Source: Methylobacillus sp. MM3 (GTDB lineage Bacteria; Pseudomonadota; Gammaproteobacteria; Burkholderiales; Methylophilaceae). Taken from it: 64,000 nt of DNA. The stretch covers positions 248,001 through 312,000 of the forward strand of contig NZ_LXTQ01000020.1 in assembly GCF_001645185.1 (NCBI RefSeq), given 5' to 3'. A program made the position numbers and the translations under genes. Under the pieces are notes generated by a model. The model did no database searches. It was given only the letters and a program-made list of their open reading frames with translations, and was not told the origin of the DNA. This document shows, piece after piece, positions 1 to 8,889 of this stretch; the stretch's first letter is position 1; every line of letters begins with the position of its first letter.

Positions 1-1
1 G

Positions 2-901
2 ATAGACAAGCTGGCGCGCAGCCAGGCACCCGTTTACATCAGCGGTGAATCCGGCAGCGGCAAGGAACTCGCGGCGCGGCTGATTCACGCCAATAGCGTG
101 CGGTGCGAAGGGCCTTTCGTGCCGGTGAATTGCGGCGCAATTCCCGAGAATCTCATGGAAAGCGAGTTCTTCGGGTACAAGAAAGGTGCCTTCACCGGCG
201 CCTTGCAGGACAGGGAAGGTTTCTTTCAGGCCGCCAGCGGCGGGACGTTATTCCTGGACGAAGTCGCCGACCTGCCGTTGCCGATGCAGGTGAAGCTGCT
301 GCGCGCGATTCAGGAAAAGAAAGTGCGCATGGTCGGCAGTACGCAGGAGGAAAACGTGGATGTGCGCATCATCAGCGCAACGCATCGCAATTTGTCGCAG
401 ATGATGGAAAACGGCTTGTTCCGGCAGGACTTGTATTACCGGCTCAATGTCATCGAGCTCAGGATGCCGCCGTTGCGGGAGATGGCCGAAGATATCCCGC
501 AGCTCGCCGCGAACATACTGGAGAAGCATTGTCGGGAACTCGGCACAGCGATCCCCAGGCTTTCCGAACCCGCGGCGATGGCTCTGATCCGGCATGGCTT
601 TCCCGGCAACGTGCGCGAACTGGAAAATGTGCTCGAGCGGGCCTTGGCCTTGTGCGACGGCAGCGCTATCGAGAGCGGGGATTTGCTATTGGAGGCATCG
701 GCGTCTCCGGTTGAAGACGTCGAGTTCGCGCACGATGGAGAAATTCCGCTACCGGAGTATCTCGAGAGCATAGAACGGAAAATCATCCTCGATGCCCTCG
801 AAAAAACCGGCAACAACAAAACGGCCGCAGCCAAATTACTGGGCGTCAGCTTTCGAACCCTGCGTTACCGGCTCGAAAGACTGAATCTCGGCAAGGATTA
901 A
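2..901 (+). CDS. Sigma-54-dependent response regulator, PilR-like (5' partial)
   Basis: The reading frame is open from the first bases of the window, so the N-terminal receiver domain lies outside it. What is visible is the AAA+ sigma-54 activation domain, with Walker A GESGSGKE near the left edge and the sigma-54 contact loop GAFTGA. A Fis-type helix-turn-helix closes the protein (NNKTAAAKLLGVSFRTLRYRL). The AALLGxSFRxLRYRL ending is typical of PilR, the activator of type IV pilin transcription, but NtrC-family relatives look similar. The protein should bind an upstream enhancer and use ATP to open the promoter complex of sigma-54 RNA polymerase. The family is certain. The PilR assignment is an inference, since the partner kinase and pilin genes are not in view. 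Confidence 0.88.
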   Translation: MDKLARSQAPVYISGESGSGKELAARLIHANSVRCEGPFVPVNCGAIPENLMESEFFGYKKGAFTGALQDREGFFQAASGGTLFLDEVADLPLPMQVKLLRAIQEKKVRMVGSTQEENVDVRIISATHRNLSQMMENGLFRQDLYYRLNVIELRMPPLREMAEDIPQLAANILEKHCRELGTAIPRLSEPAAMALIRHGFPGNVRELENVLERALALCDGSAIESGDLLLEASASPVEDVEFAHDGEIPLPEYLESIERKIILDALEKTGNNKTAAAKLLGVSFRTLRYRLERLNLGKD

Positions 902-903
902 CG

Positions 904-1905
904 CTACGAAAGCGCGATAGCCAGGTAAGTCAGGTATAGCCCGCCGTTCACCCATACATGCCACACTTTCAGGTAGCCCTTGCCCGCCATCCAGCGTAAC
1001 CAGAGCGCTGCCAGCAAGGTGATGATGACGCCCGCCAGCACTTCGCTGCGCGGCTCCCACGGCGTCAGCATGATGCCGATGGCCGGCAGCAGCGTGCCCT
1101 GAAATACCATCGCGCCGGTGATGTTGCCGAACGCCAGCGTATCCTTGTGCTTGCGGATCCAGAGGATGCTGTTGACCTTTTCCGGCAGCTCGGTCGCAAT
1201 CGGGATGATCAGCAGCGACAGCAGCAGCGCGGAAATGCCGAGGATCGCAGCGGCCTCTTCGACGCCATTGATGAAACCGTGCGCACCGAAAATCAGCAGC
1301 GCGAGGCCGCCCGCCAGTTGCAGCAGAATGATGATCATGTTGTTGGGCAGGCCGATGCGGCACAGAAACATCGGGTCGTCGGCTTCGGTGGCATGGCCTT
1401 CATGCACCAGCGCCTTGGAGGCGCGCAGCGTGAGCATGATGTAGATGAAATAGATCAGCACCATGCTGAAGCCCAGCGCGGCGCGGACAGCCGTCAGGTG
1501 ATGCGGGATGAACAGGGCCAGCGTGGCGAAGGCAAAAGCGGCCAGGAAAAAATTGAGGTCGCGGATCAGGCCGGTCTTTTCCGGGCGGAATTCGCCATGT
1601 ACACCGCGCTTTTTCAGCACCGCAAATGCCAGCAGCGACAACGACAGGGTAGACAGCATCAGTGGTGCGCCAAGAATTGCGCCGACGCCGATTTCCTCGT
1701 TGACCTGGGTATTGGCCGTGCCCGCCAGCAGCGCCAGCAGAGGCACCATGGTTTCCGGCAGTGCCGTGCCGACCGCGGCGAACAACGAACCGGTGACGCC
1801 TTCGGAAATTTTGAGTTTTTCGCCCAGGTGCTCGAGAGCGTTGGTAAAGATTTCGGCAGCGACTAGAATCACCACCAGCATGACGAATAATTCGAGGAAT
1901 ATCAT
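904..1905 (-). CDS. Sodium/calcium exchanger family membrane protein
   Basis: This is a 333-residue, very hydrophobic protein with about ten membrane segments. It has the two inverted alpha-repeats of the cation/Ca2+ exchanger superfamily: GTALPETMVPLLAL in the first half and PIATELPEKVNSILW in the second, each with the conserved acidic residue after Leu-Pro. It probably exchanges Na+ or H+ for Ca2+ or another cation across the inner membrane; the ion is not decidable from sequence. I start it at the ATG at 1905, which has an AGGG six bases upstream. An ATG at 1932 would add nine residues. It is divergent from ampD, and its stop lies two bases after that of the PilR-like gene (convergent). 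Confidence 0.85.
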   Translation of the reverse strand: MIFLELFVMLVVILVAAEIFTNALEHLGEKLKISEGVTGSLFAAVGTALPETMVPLLALLAGTANTQVNEEIGVGAILGAPLMLSTLSLSLLAFAVLKKRGVHGEFRPEKTGLIRDLNFFLAAFAFATLALFIPHHLTAVRAALGFSMVLIYFIYIMLTLRASKALVHEGHATEADDPMFLCRIGLPNNMIIILLQLAGGLALLIFGAHGFINGVEEAAAILGISALLLSLLIIPIATELPEKVNSILWIRKHKDTLAFGNITGAMVFQGTLLPAIGIMLTPWEPRSEVLAGVIITLLAALWLRWMAGKGYLKVWHVWVNGGLYLTYLAIALS

Positions 1906-1962
1906 GGAAGGCCCTGACAGTTTGATTAGCATGCGATTGTATCGGAATCGGACTTGCCTCGC

Positions 1963-2499
1963 ATGAGCGCGCTGCATGTCGAGGCCGGTGGCGTTGCCCC
2001 TGAGGCGCACCAGATTGCTTCGCCCAACTACGATGAGCGCCCGGACGGGTGCGCGATCGACCTGATCGTTATCCACAATATCAGCCTGCCTCCCGGCGAA
2101 TTCGGTGGCGACGGCGTCATCAATCTTTTTACCAACCGGCTGAATCCCGAAGCGCATCCGTATTACCGCGAAATCCATCACTTGAAAGTGTCGGCGCATT
2201 TTTTCATACGGCGAAACGGCGAGCTGATCCAGTTTGTCCCATGCGACAAGCGCGCCTGGCATGCCGGCGTGTCGCAATGGCAGGGCCGCGAGCGTTGCAA
2301 CGATTTTTCGATCGGCATCGAGTTGGAAGGCGACGATGAAACGCCTTTCGAAGAGGCGCAGTACGCGACGCTGAATGCCTTGTTGACGGCATTAAGAGAG
2401 ATTTATCCCGGCGCGGCGGTGACGGGGCATTCGGATATTGCCCCGGGCCGGAAAACCGATCCGGGTCCGTGTTTCGACTGGGGCAGGGTTAGCCGCTAG
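1963..2499 (+). CDS. ampD: 1,6-anhydro-N-acetylmuramyl-L-alanine amidase AmpD
   Basis: The 178-residue product matches AmpD in length. It carries the zinc-ligand pattern of the amidase_2 family: VIHNIS near the start, then GHSDIAPGRKTDPGPCFDW at the end, which supplies the second His and the Asp. A glutamate sits in the IGIELEG segment. The enzyme acts in the cytoplasm and cleaves the stem peptide from anhydromuropeptides during cell-wall recycling. In species with AmpR/AmpC it thereby keeps beta-lactamase low; no ampC or ampR is in view here. I use the ATG at 1963; a TTG at 1954 is also in frame. Its 3' end overlaps the convergent antiporter gene by 11 bases. Confidence 0.93.
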   Translation: MSALHVEAGGVAPEAHQIASPNYDERPDGCAIDLIVIHNISLPPGEFGGDGVINLFTNRLNPEAHPYYREIHHLKVSAHFFIRRNGELIQFVPCDKRAWHAGVSQWQGRERCNDFSIGIELEGDDETPFEEAQYATLNALLTALREIYPGAAVTGHSDIAPGRKTDPGPCFDWGRVSR

Positions 2500-3718
2500 C
2501 GGGTTTTTCCGTCGCGTAGAACCATTTCAGCATGAACGGCGGCGCCATCGTGGTGAGGGCGATGACGATCAGCAATGCGGCGTAGAGCTCGCCGGGCAGA
2601 ATGTTCTGGCTGAACCCCAGCTGGGCGAAGATCAACCCCACTTCTCCGCGCGGAATCATCGACATGCCGATGGCCGTTTGCATGCGGCGCGACGCGCGGA
2701 TACAGAATCCGGCCGCGAATTTTCCAATGAAGGCCGCGACCAGCAAGGCGCCGGCCAAGGCCCAGATGAAACTCGACCCCCAGTCCACCACATTCAGATT
2801 GAGCGACACGCCGACCATCACGAAAAACAGCGGGGAGAACGTATGGATCAGCGGCCGCATCTGGTCTTCGACTTTTTGTGCCAGTTTGGGGCTGGGCGTG
2901 AAGGCGATGGCGTAGGAGGGCGTTAAGCGTATGCGCATCTTCAGGCCGAAATGCTGGCCGAACGCCAGACCGGCCGCGAAACCGCCCATGATTTCCGGCG
3001 CGCCGACCAGATGCGCCAGCCAGGAAAACAGCAGTATCAGTGCCAGCGCCATCGTCAGCAGCAGGCCGGGAGAGGCTGCTCGGCGGTCGAAGTGATCGAT
3101 GATTTCGGCGGCGAACTTGGCGACAAAGGGCGCCAGCGCCATGAACAGCACGATATACAAGCCGACTTCGCCCAGCGCTTGTACGGAAACCTGCTGCTCC
3201 ACGGCGAACTGATACAGGAAAGCCAGCGCCAGCACGCCCAGGATGTCGTCCAGCACCGCCGCGCCGATGACGATCTGCGCTTCGTCCGAGTGGCGTTTCT
3301 TGAGGTCGTCCAATACGCGCACCGTAATGCCGATGCTGGTGGCGGTCAGCGTGCCGCCGATAAACAATGCAGTGAGCAGCGACAAATCGAACAGCCACGC
3401 ACTGACAGCGTAGCCAAGAAAAAACGGCAGCAGAAAACCGACGAAAGCCACGATGACCGGCTTGGTGCCCGAGCTTGCCAGCCGACGCAGATCGGTATCC
3501 ATGCCCACTTCGAACAACAGCAGGATGATGCCGATTTCCGCCAGCAGTTTCATGGTGGCGTCCGGCGATACCCAGCCGAGCAACGAAGGGCCGACCATCA
3601 GCCCGGCCAGCAGCTCGCCGATAACGGCAGGGATGCCGAAGCGCGCGACGGTTTCGGAAAATACGCGGGCGGCGATCAGGACGATAGCGAAAAGAAGGAA
3701 AAATTGATGCAATTCCAT
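2489..3718 (-). CDS. CPA2-family cation:proton antiporter without RCK domain
   Basis: This 409-residue membrane protein belongs to the monovalent cation:proton antiporter-2 family (Kef/NapA fold). It shows the N-terminal pattern GIPAVIGELLAGLMVGPSLLG and the FEVGMDTDL segment after the third helix. About twelve hydrophobic segments fill the length, and the protein ends soon after the last one. There is therefore no cytoplasmic TrkA-N (RCK) regulatory domain such as KefB and KefC have. It likely exchanges Na+ or K+ for H+ at the inner membrane. The start at 3718 gives MELHQFFLLF; an ATG at 3745 adds nine residues but has no Shine-Dalgarno sequence. Confidence 0.85.
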   Translation of the reverse strand: MELHQFFLLFAIVLIAARVFSETVARFGIPAVIGELLAGLMVGPSLLGWVSPDATMKLLAEIGIILLLFEVGMDTDLRRLASSGTKPVIVAFVGFLLPFFLGYAVSAWLFDLSLLTALFIGGTLTATSIGITVRVLDDLKKRHSDEAQIVIGAAVLDDILGVLALAFLYQFAVEQQVSVQALGEVGLYIVLFMALAPFVAKFAAEIIDHFDRRAASPGLLLTMALALILLFSWLAHLVGAPEIMGGFAAGLAFGQHFGLKMRIRLTPSYAIAFTPSPKLAQKVEDQMRPLIHTFSPLFFVMVGVSLNLNVVDWGSSFIWALAGALLVAAFIGKFAAGFCIRASRRMQTAIGMSMIPRGEVGLIFAQLGFSQNILPGELYAALLIVIALTTMAPPFMLKWFYATEKPASG

Positions 3719-3807
3719 GAGCGCACTTTCGGTCGAAGAATGCATGCATTCTAATGGCTATTCGTTTGCCTGATCGAATGTAGTGCCTCATTGAAAGGAT
3801 ACATTGC

Positions 3808-4131
3808 ATGCCTGCTGCCACGTTTTCATATGCGCAAATCTACCGCTGCGTGTCGCGCATTCCACCCGGGCGCGTGGCTACCTACGGCCAAGTCGCGAAG
3901 CTGGCTGGCATCCCGAATGGCGCCCGTTCGGTCGGCTATGCGCTGAGTGCACTGGATGACGGCAGCCTCGTTCCCTGGCATCGCGTCGTCAATGCCGCCG
4001 GTGAAATCAGCCCGCGTTCAAGCAGTGACGCCATGGAGAACACTCAGCGGATTCGCCTTGAGCGAGAAGGCGTAGTATTCGATGCGCATGGCCGTATTCC
4101 CTTGGCGATGTTCCGGTGGAATGGCGAGTAA
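3808..4131 (+). CDS. Alkyltransferase-like protein (ATL), Trp replaces reactive Cys
   Basis: The 107-residue protein aligns with the DNA-binding domain of O6-alkylguanine-DNA alkyltransferases: PPGRVATYGQVAKLAG, then NGARSVGYALSAL with the arginine finger. The active-site motif PCHRV of true transferases reads PWHRV here, with Trp57 in the cysteine position. That makes it an ATL protein of the eATL/YbaZ type. From work on that family, such proteins bind O6-alkylguanine in DNA without repairing it and hand the lesion to nucleotide excision repair. The gene is followed after six bases by a small KTSC-like gene, so the two are probably co-transcribed. Confidence 0.9.
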   Translation: MPAATFSYAQIYRCVSRIPPGRVATYGQVAKLAGIPNGARSVGYALSALDDGSLVPWHRVVNAAGEISPRSSSDAMENTQRIRLEREGVVFDAHGRIPLAMFRWNGE

Positions 4132-4137
4132 CCAGCC

Positions 4138-4371
4138 ATGCTGACGCGCTATGAAAACCGGGCGGGCAATTCGGGTGTGGTGGCGTATGAAATCCGGCCC
4201 GACGGCATCCGGGTCAAGTTTATCGACGGCAGGATTTACACCTATACCTACCGCAGCGCGGGGCGCGGGAATGTGGAACGCATGAAGTTGCTGGCGCGTT
4301 CCGGCCGGGGGCTTAGCGGATTCATCAGCACCCATGTCAAGAACCGCTATGCCGCGCGGTCCTCAAATTGA
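4138..4371 (+). CDS. KTSC-like small protein
   Basis: This 77-residue protein has no signal peptide or membrane segment. The core AYEIRPDGIRVKFIDGRIYTYTY, followed by a helix and SGFISTHVKNRYA, resembles the KTSC domain, a short fold found alone or at the end of lysyl-tRNA-synthetase-like and phage proteins. Its function is not known. The classic KTSC letters are not conserved here, so the assignment rests on the overall pattern. It starts six bases after the ATL gene. Its stop codon overlaps the -35-like TTGACC of the downstream regulatory region. Confidence 0.6.
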   Translation: MLTRYENRAGNSGVVAYEIRPDGIRVKFIDGRIYTYTYRSAGRGNVERMKLLARSGRGLSGFISTHVKNRYAARSSN

Positions 4372-4408
4372 CCAACCGATCGGTCAGTGGCAGACTTTCT
4401 CGTAGAAT
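4368..4408 (+). promoter_or_regulatory. TetR-type operator with promoter-like -10
   Basis: A perfect 10-bp palindrome (ACCGATCGGT, 4375-4384) sits inside a longer imperfect one at 4369-4388. This is the kind of operator bound by TetR-family repressors. A TAGAAT at 4403-4408 could be the -10 box, with the palindrome covering its -35 position. It lies upstream of a decayed tetR gene and the RND efflux pair, so it was probably the autoregulatory operator of that repressor. Inference from layout; no start site is proven. Confidence 0.5.
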
Positions 4409-4441
4409 GAGCCGCGCCACACCACCGTACGCTGGCGGAGC

Positions 4442-4689
4442 AGGTTTTTCGGCAAGAATTTCTCCAAGCTGGTCGAGATCATCCGGCACGGCCAGGCGCG
4501 CGAGGAGTTGCGCACGGATATCGATCCGGCCGCCGTGGCGGTGATGTTGATTGCAGCCAATATCTACTTTTCCAGGCGCGCGAGACGCTGCGCCATTTGC
4601 CCGGTGTCGGCTTTGCGGACGATCCGGTGAGCTACAACCGGAAAATGATGCAGGTAATGCTGAACGGCTTGTTGCCGGCCAAAGAATAA
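4442..4689 (+). pseudogene. TetR-family regulator remnant (5' truncated, frameshifted)
   Basis: Only the C-terminal ligand-binding part of a TetR regulator remains. Frame 2 reads RFFGKNFSKLVEIIR and continues through DIDPAAVAVMLIAANIYF. The sense then jumps frame at the T-run 4568-4571, where one extra T would restore FFQARETLRHLPGVGF and an ending NGLLPAKE with stop at 4687-4689. No helix-turn-helix coding sequence exists between the operator at 4375 and this fragment, so roughly two thirds of the gene is gone. It sits directly before the efflux operon, where such repressors usually lie. I read it as a dead repressor gene. A sequencing error could explain the frameshift but not the missing 5' part. 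Confidence 0.75.
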
Positions 4690-4709
4690 CAATCGTGAAA
4701 GACCGTAGC

Positions 4710-5801
4710 ATGAAATCCATTCCGAACGCATTGATCGTCGCGCTGGTATTTGCTCTCGCCGCCTGCGCCCAGAAGGACGGGCAGGACGCGAAGCCGGCCG
4801 GGCCGCCCGCGACACTGGTCTCCACCGCAACGGCGCAAACCCGCGATCTTGAGATCCGCGAGGAATCCATCGGCACGCTGGAAGGCCTGGTCGACCCCAC
4901 TCTTGCCGCGGAAGTGCCGGCACGGGTGATCAAGGTGCTGGCCCATGCCGGCGATACAGTGAAACAGGGGCAGTTGATCGCGCTGCTGGATGCGGAAGAT
5001 ATCCGGCTGCAACGGCGCGAGGCGCAGGCGGAAATCGCGCGCATCGAGGCTTTGCTGGCGAATCAGGGCAAGGTGGTGGAGCGCAACCAGCGCCTGGTCG
5101 AGAAGAATTTCATTTCGCAGAATGCGCTGGATGACGTGACGACGCAGCGGGATGCGCTGCGTCAGCAACTGGAGGGTGCGCGTGCGCGGCTGGCCGCCAT
5201 CGAGCACAACAATACCAAGACCCGGGTGCATGCGCCGCTGGACGGGCGGGTCGAGACGCAGGTCGTGTCCGTCGGCGATTACGTCAAGGTCGGCGATCCG
5301 CTATTCCAGATCATCGGTACCCAGCGCCTGCGTGCACATTTGCCGTTTCCCGAAACCGTGGCGGCCGAACTGAAGCCGGGCCAGACGGTGCGCCTTTCTA
5401 CGCCTACGGCACCGGACGTGATCGTGACCACTACCATCAAGGAAATCAAGCCGCTGATAGGCAGCACTAACCGCGCCGCGGACGTGATTGCCGATGTCGT
5501 AGGCAAGGCGGGATGGCATCCCGGCGCCAGCGTCAATGGCGCAGTGGTGCTCGGCATGCGGGGGCGAGCGGTGGTCGTGCCGGAGCAAAGCGTGGTGCTG
5601 CGGCCGGCCGGCGAAGTGGTGTATGTCATTCTGAACAATCAGGCGCAGCAGCGCATCGTCAAGTCGGGGCTGCGTGAACAAGGTATGGTGGAAATTCTGG
5701 AAGGACTTTCCGGTGGCGAGATCGTCGCCGTGGACGGCGCGGCATATTTGACCGACAAGACGGCGGTGAGTGTTCAAAACGCCAAGCGCGCGGCCAAATG
5801 A
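4710..5801 (+). CDS. RND efflux periplasmic adaptor (membrane fusion protein)
   Basis: This 363-residue protein has a lipoprotein signal (LVFALAAC, lipid-anchored Cys at about residue 17). Then comes the adaptor architecture: a lipoyl half-motif (AEVPARVIKVLAHAGDTVKQG), an alpha-hairpin of coiled coil (about residues 100-150), the second lipoyl half (VHAPLDGRVETQVVSVGDYV), a beta-barrel and a C-terminal membrane-proximal domain. It links the inner-membrane RND pump to an outer-membrane channel; no outer-membrane factor gene is nearby. The start is the ATG at 4710; a GTG at 4695 is possible. It overlaps the pump gene by ATGA, so the two are translationally coupled. Confidence 0.92.
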   Translation: MKSIPNALIVALVFALAACAQKDGQDAKPAGPPATLVSTATAQTRDLEIREESIGTLEGLVDPTLAAEVPARVIKVLAHAGDTVKQGQLIALLDAEDIRLQRREAQAEIARIEALLANQGKVVERNQRLVEKNFISQNALDDVTTQRDALRQQLEGARARLAAIEHNNTKTRVHAPLDGRVETQVVSVGDYVKVGDPLFQIIGTQRLRAHLPFPETVAAELKPGQTVRLSTPTAPDVIVTTTIKEIKPLIGSTNRAADVIADVVGKAGWHPGASVNGAVVLGMRGRAVVVPEQSVVLRPAGEVVYVILNNQAQQRIVKSGLREQGMVEILEGLSGGEIVAVDGAAYLTDKTAVSVQNAKRAAK

Positions 5802-8800
5802 CCCTGCCCGAGCTATCGATCAAGCGCCACGTTCTCGCCTGGATGCTATCCGGCGTGCTGGTGCTGCTGGGCGTCATCAGCTATCAGCGCATCGGCGTGG
5901 ATCGCTTCCCCTATATCGAGTTCCCGGTCATTTCCGTCACTACGCGTCTGCAGGGTGCCAACCCGGACATCGTCGATTCCAGCATCACCAACATCATCGA
6001 AACCTCGGTCAATAGCGTGCCGGGAATCGAACATATCCAGTCGTCGTCAAGCCCCGGCGTATCAGTGGTGACGATCACTTTCGATCTGGACAAGAAGATC
6101 GATGTCGCATTCAACGAAGTGCAAGCCAAGGTCAACCAGGTGTTGCGCCGATTGCCGGATGACGTTGATCCGCCCATCGTGGCCAAGGTGGAAACCGGCG
6201 CGACGCCGATCATGTGGCTGGCGCTCCGGGGCGACCGTACGCAGCAGCAATTGAACCAGTATGCATCGAACGTGCTGAAGAAGCGCCTCGAAACCGTGGA
6301 CGGCGTGGGCGAAGTGCGGCTGGGCGGCCGCCGCGACCGCACGATACGCGTCAATCTGCTGCCGGACCGCATGGCGGCGATGGGCGTCACGCCGCAGGAT
6401 ATGCTCGCCGCGTTTCAGAAAGAGCACGTGCAGTTGCCCGGCGGATTTCTTGTTGGGCAAAAGAGCGAGTACTTGCTCAAGCTGGACATGGAGTTTCACA
6501 AGCTGAGCGATCTCGGGACGATGATCATCGGTTATCGCGACGGTGCGCCGATCAAGCTGAGGGACGTGGCCGAGCTGGAGGACGGGTTGGAGGATTACCG
6601 CCAGTTGGCGCATTTCAATGGGGAGCCGACGATCGGTCTGGGCATGGTCAAGATCGCCAATTCGAATACGGTCGCGATCATCGACGAGGTGAAGCGCCGG
6701 CTGGATGAGGAAATCCGCCCGCAGTTGCCGCCCGGCATGACCATCGAAATCGCGTCCAACGATGCGCTCTACATCCAGGAAATCATCAACGCGCTGAAAG
6801 AGCACCTGATCGAAGGCACGCTGCTGGCGGCCTTCATCGTGCTGCTTTTCCTGCGCTCGGTTCGCTCCACGCTGATCATCGCCACGGCGATTCCCGTGTC
6901 GCTGATGGGGGCGGTGGCGGTGATGTATTTCTCTGGCTTCACGTTCAATACGATGACGCTGCTGGCCCTGCTGCTGCTGATCGGCGTGGTGGTGGACGAC
7001 GCCATCGTGGTGCTGGAAAACATTTTCCGGCATCGGGAAAAAATTGACTCCGATCCAATCACCTCGGCGCTGAATGGCAGCAAGGAAGTGGTTTTCGCGG
7101 TGATGGCAGCGACGCTGTCGCTGGTGTCGATCTTTGCGCCGGTGATTTTCATGAGCGGCATCATCGGACAGTTCTTCAAGTCGTTCGCGGTGGTGGTCAC
7201 CTTTGGCGTGCTCGTGTCGCTATTCGTGTCGCTAACGCTGACGCCGATGTTGTGCTCGCGCTATCTCAAGGTTGCGCCGCAACATGGCCGCGTGTATTAC
7301 GCGCTGGACCGGTTTTTTGCAGGCATGGATAATCTCTATCGCCGCTTGCTCGGGCTGGCGCTCAACTATCGCTGGCTGGTGGTGGCAATCACGCTGCTGA
7401 GCGTTGCTTCCAGCGTCTGGTTTTTTCAGCAGGTGAAGAAGGAATTCGTGCCTGAGGAGGACGAAGGGCGTTTCATGGTGTACATGAAGACCCCGCTGGG
7501 CTCCAGCGTCGACTACACCAATACGCGCCTGATCGAGGTCGAGAAAGTGCTTGGCAGCCATCGCGCCATAGCGACCTACTTTACCGCCATTGGCATCGGA
7601 CAGGCGGGGCAGGTCAATCAGGGATTCGCTTTCGTGCGGCTCAGGGATCGCGCCGACCGCGATATCAGCCAGCAGAATCTGCTCAAACAGTTGCGCGTCG
7701 AGCTGGCACAGATTCCCGGCGTACGCGCGTTTCCGGCGCCCGTTTCCATCGTCGGCGGGCAGCGCGGCGATCCGCTGCAATTCAATTTGTCCGGTCCCAG
7801 TCTCACGCAAGTCAGCGAGCTTGCGCAGGTGTTGCAGAATCGTCTGAACAATACGCCGGGCATGGGCAAGATCGATCTCGACATGCAACTCGACCTGCCG
7901 GAGCTGGTGATGACCGTGGATCGCACACGTGCCGCGAGTTTCGGGCTTTCTGCGAACGACGTCGCGTATTCCCTCAACATGCTGACCGGCGGCATCGATG
8001 TCGCCAAATACAACGACGAGCCGGGTGACGGCGAGCGCTATAACATCCGCCTCAAGGCCAAGGAAGGATCACTGGCCCAGCCGGCCGACCTGACCAGAAT
8101 TTTCTTGCGCAGCCAGGATGGCGAGCTGGTACGTCTGGACACGGTCGCTCGCTTCGAACAGAAGCTGGGCGCCGCGGTGATCGGCCGCTTCGATTTGCAC
8201 TATGCCGCCAGCTTTTACGCGACCCCGACCATTCCCTTGGGCGACTCGGTTACTCAAGTGCGCGAGACCGCGGCGCAAATTCTGCCGCCGGGCTATGGCA
8301 TCAAATTCGTGGGCCAGGCAGAAGAGTTCGGGAAAACCGTGCAGAACATGGTCTTCGTGTTCGCGCTGGCGATGGCGCTGCTCTATATGGTGCTGGCGAG
8401 CCAGTTCAATTCCTTTCTGCAGCCGCTGATCATCATGCTGGCGCAACCGCTGGCGATTATCGGCGGAGTGATGGCCTTGTGGCTGATGGGGCACTCATTG
8501 AATATTTACTCGATGATCGGCCTGGTGCTGCTGATCGGCCTGGTGGCTAAAAACTCCATTTTGCTGGTCGATCTGACCAACCAGCGACGCGGGGAAGGCA
8601 TGGCCATCGATAGCGCATTGCAGGATGCCTGTCCGATACGCTTGCGGCCGGTGCTGATGACATCCTTGACGGTGATACTCGCATTGCTGCCGGCTGCATT
8701 GGGCTTTGGCGCCGGAGCCGAAACTAACGGCCCTCTGGCAGTGGCGGTGATCGGGGGGATGATTACGTCGACGCTATTGACGCTGGTGGTGGTGCCGGCG

Positions 8801-8854
8801 GTTTATTCGCTGACCATGCACGGCGTGGCGCGATGGGACAATAAAAAAGCCTGA
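5798..8854 (+). CDS. RND-family efflux pump inner-membrane subunit
   Basis: The protein has 1018 residues, close to the usual length of AcrB/MexF-type pumps. It begins LSIKRHVLAWMLSGVLVLLG with the first membrane helix, followed by two large periplasmic loops and twelve predicted helices. Helix 4 carries the proton-relay motif GVVVDDAIVVLENI with adjacent aspartates, and the matching helix-10 stretch has GLVAKNSILLVD with the relay lysine. It should export drugs or hydrophobic compounds using the proton gradient, as a trimer with the adaptor encoded just upstream. The substrate cannot be told from sequence. Loss of the neighbouring repressor may leave it derepressed. Confidence 0.95.
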   Translation: MTLPELSIKRHVLAWMLSGVLVLLGVISYQRIGVDRFPYIEFPVISVTTRLQGANPDIVDSSITNIIETSVNSVPGIEHIQSSSSPGVSVVTITFDLDKKIDVAFNEVQAKVNQVLRRLPDDVDPPIVAKVETGATPIMWLALRGDRTQQQLNQYASNVLKKRLETVDGVGEVRLGGRRDRTIRVNLLPDRMAAMGVTPQDMLAAFQKEHVQLPGGFLVGQKSEYLLKLDMEFHKLSDLGTMIIGYRDGAPIKLRDVAELEDGLEDYRQLAHFNGEPTIGLGMVKIANSNTVAIIDEVKRRLDEEIRPQLPPGMTIEIASNDALYIQEIINALKEHLIEGTLLAAFIVLLFLRSVRSTLIIATAIPVSLMGAVAVMYFSGFTFNTMTLLALLLLIGVVVDDAIVVLENIFRHREKIDSDPITSALNGSKEVVFAVMAATLSLVSIFAPVIFMSGIIGQFFKSFAVVVTFGVLVSLFVSLTLTPMLCSRYLKVAPQHGRVYYALDRFFAGMDNLYRRLLGLALNYRWLVVAITLLSVASSVWFFQQVKKEFVPEEDEGRFMVYMKTPLGSSVDYTNTRLIEVEKVLGSHRAIATYFTAIGIGQAGQVNQGFAFVRLRDRADRDISQQNLLKQLRVELAQIPGVRAFPAPVSIVGGQRGDPLQFNLSGPSLTQVSELAQVLQNRLNNTPGMGKIDLDMQLDLPELVMTVDRTRAASFGLSANDVAYSLNMLTGGIDVAKYNDEPGDGERYNIRLKAKEGSLAQPADLTRIFLRSQDGELVRLDTVARFEQKLGAAVIGRFDLHYAASFYATPTIPLGDSVTQVRETAAQILPPGYGIKFVGQAEEFGKTVQNMVFVFALAMALLYMVLASQFNSFLQPLIIMLAQPLAIIGGVMALWLMGHSLNIYSMIGLVLLIGLVAKNSILLVDLTNQRRGEGMAIDSALQDACPIRLRPVLMTSLTVILALLPAALGFGAGAETNGPLAVAVIGGMITSTLLTLVVVPAVYSLTMHGVARWDNKKA

Positions 8855-8874
8855 CGCCGCAACGTCAGGCTTTT
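8845..8874. terminator. Bidirectional intrinsic terminator (RND operon / tpx)
   Basis: A perfect 12-bp inverted repeat (8845-8856 with 8863-8874) encloses a six-base loop and ends in T-runs on both strands. It contains the stop codon of the RND pump gene and lies just past the end of tpx on the other strand, so it can end transcription from both sides. Confidence 0.9.
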
Positions 8875-8889
8875 GAGAATCCGTTCGTC

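Noticed and set aside
6781-8854. Reading the RND pump as a known named pump (MexF, AcrB, MdtB)
   Set aside because: The sequence places it in the family but not in a specific orthologous group; no gene symbol is given.
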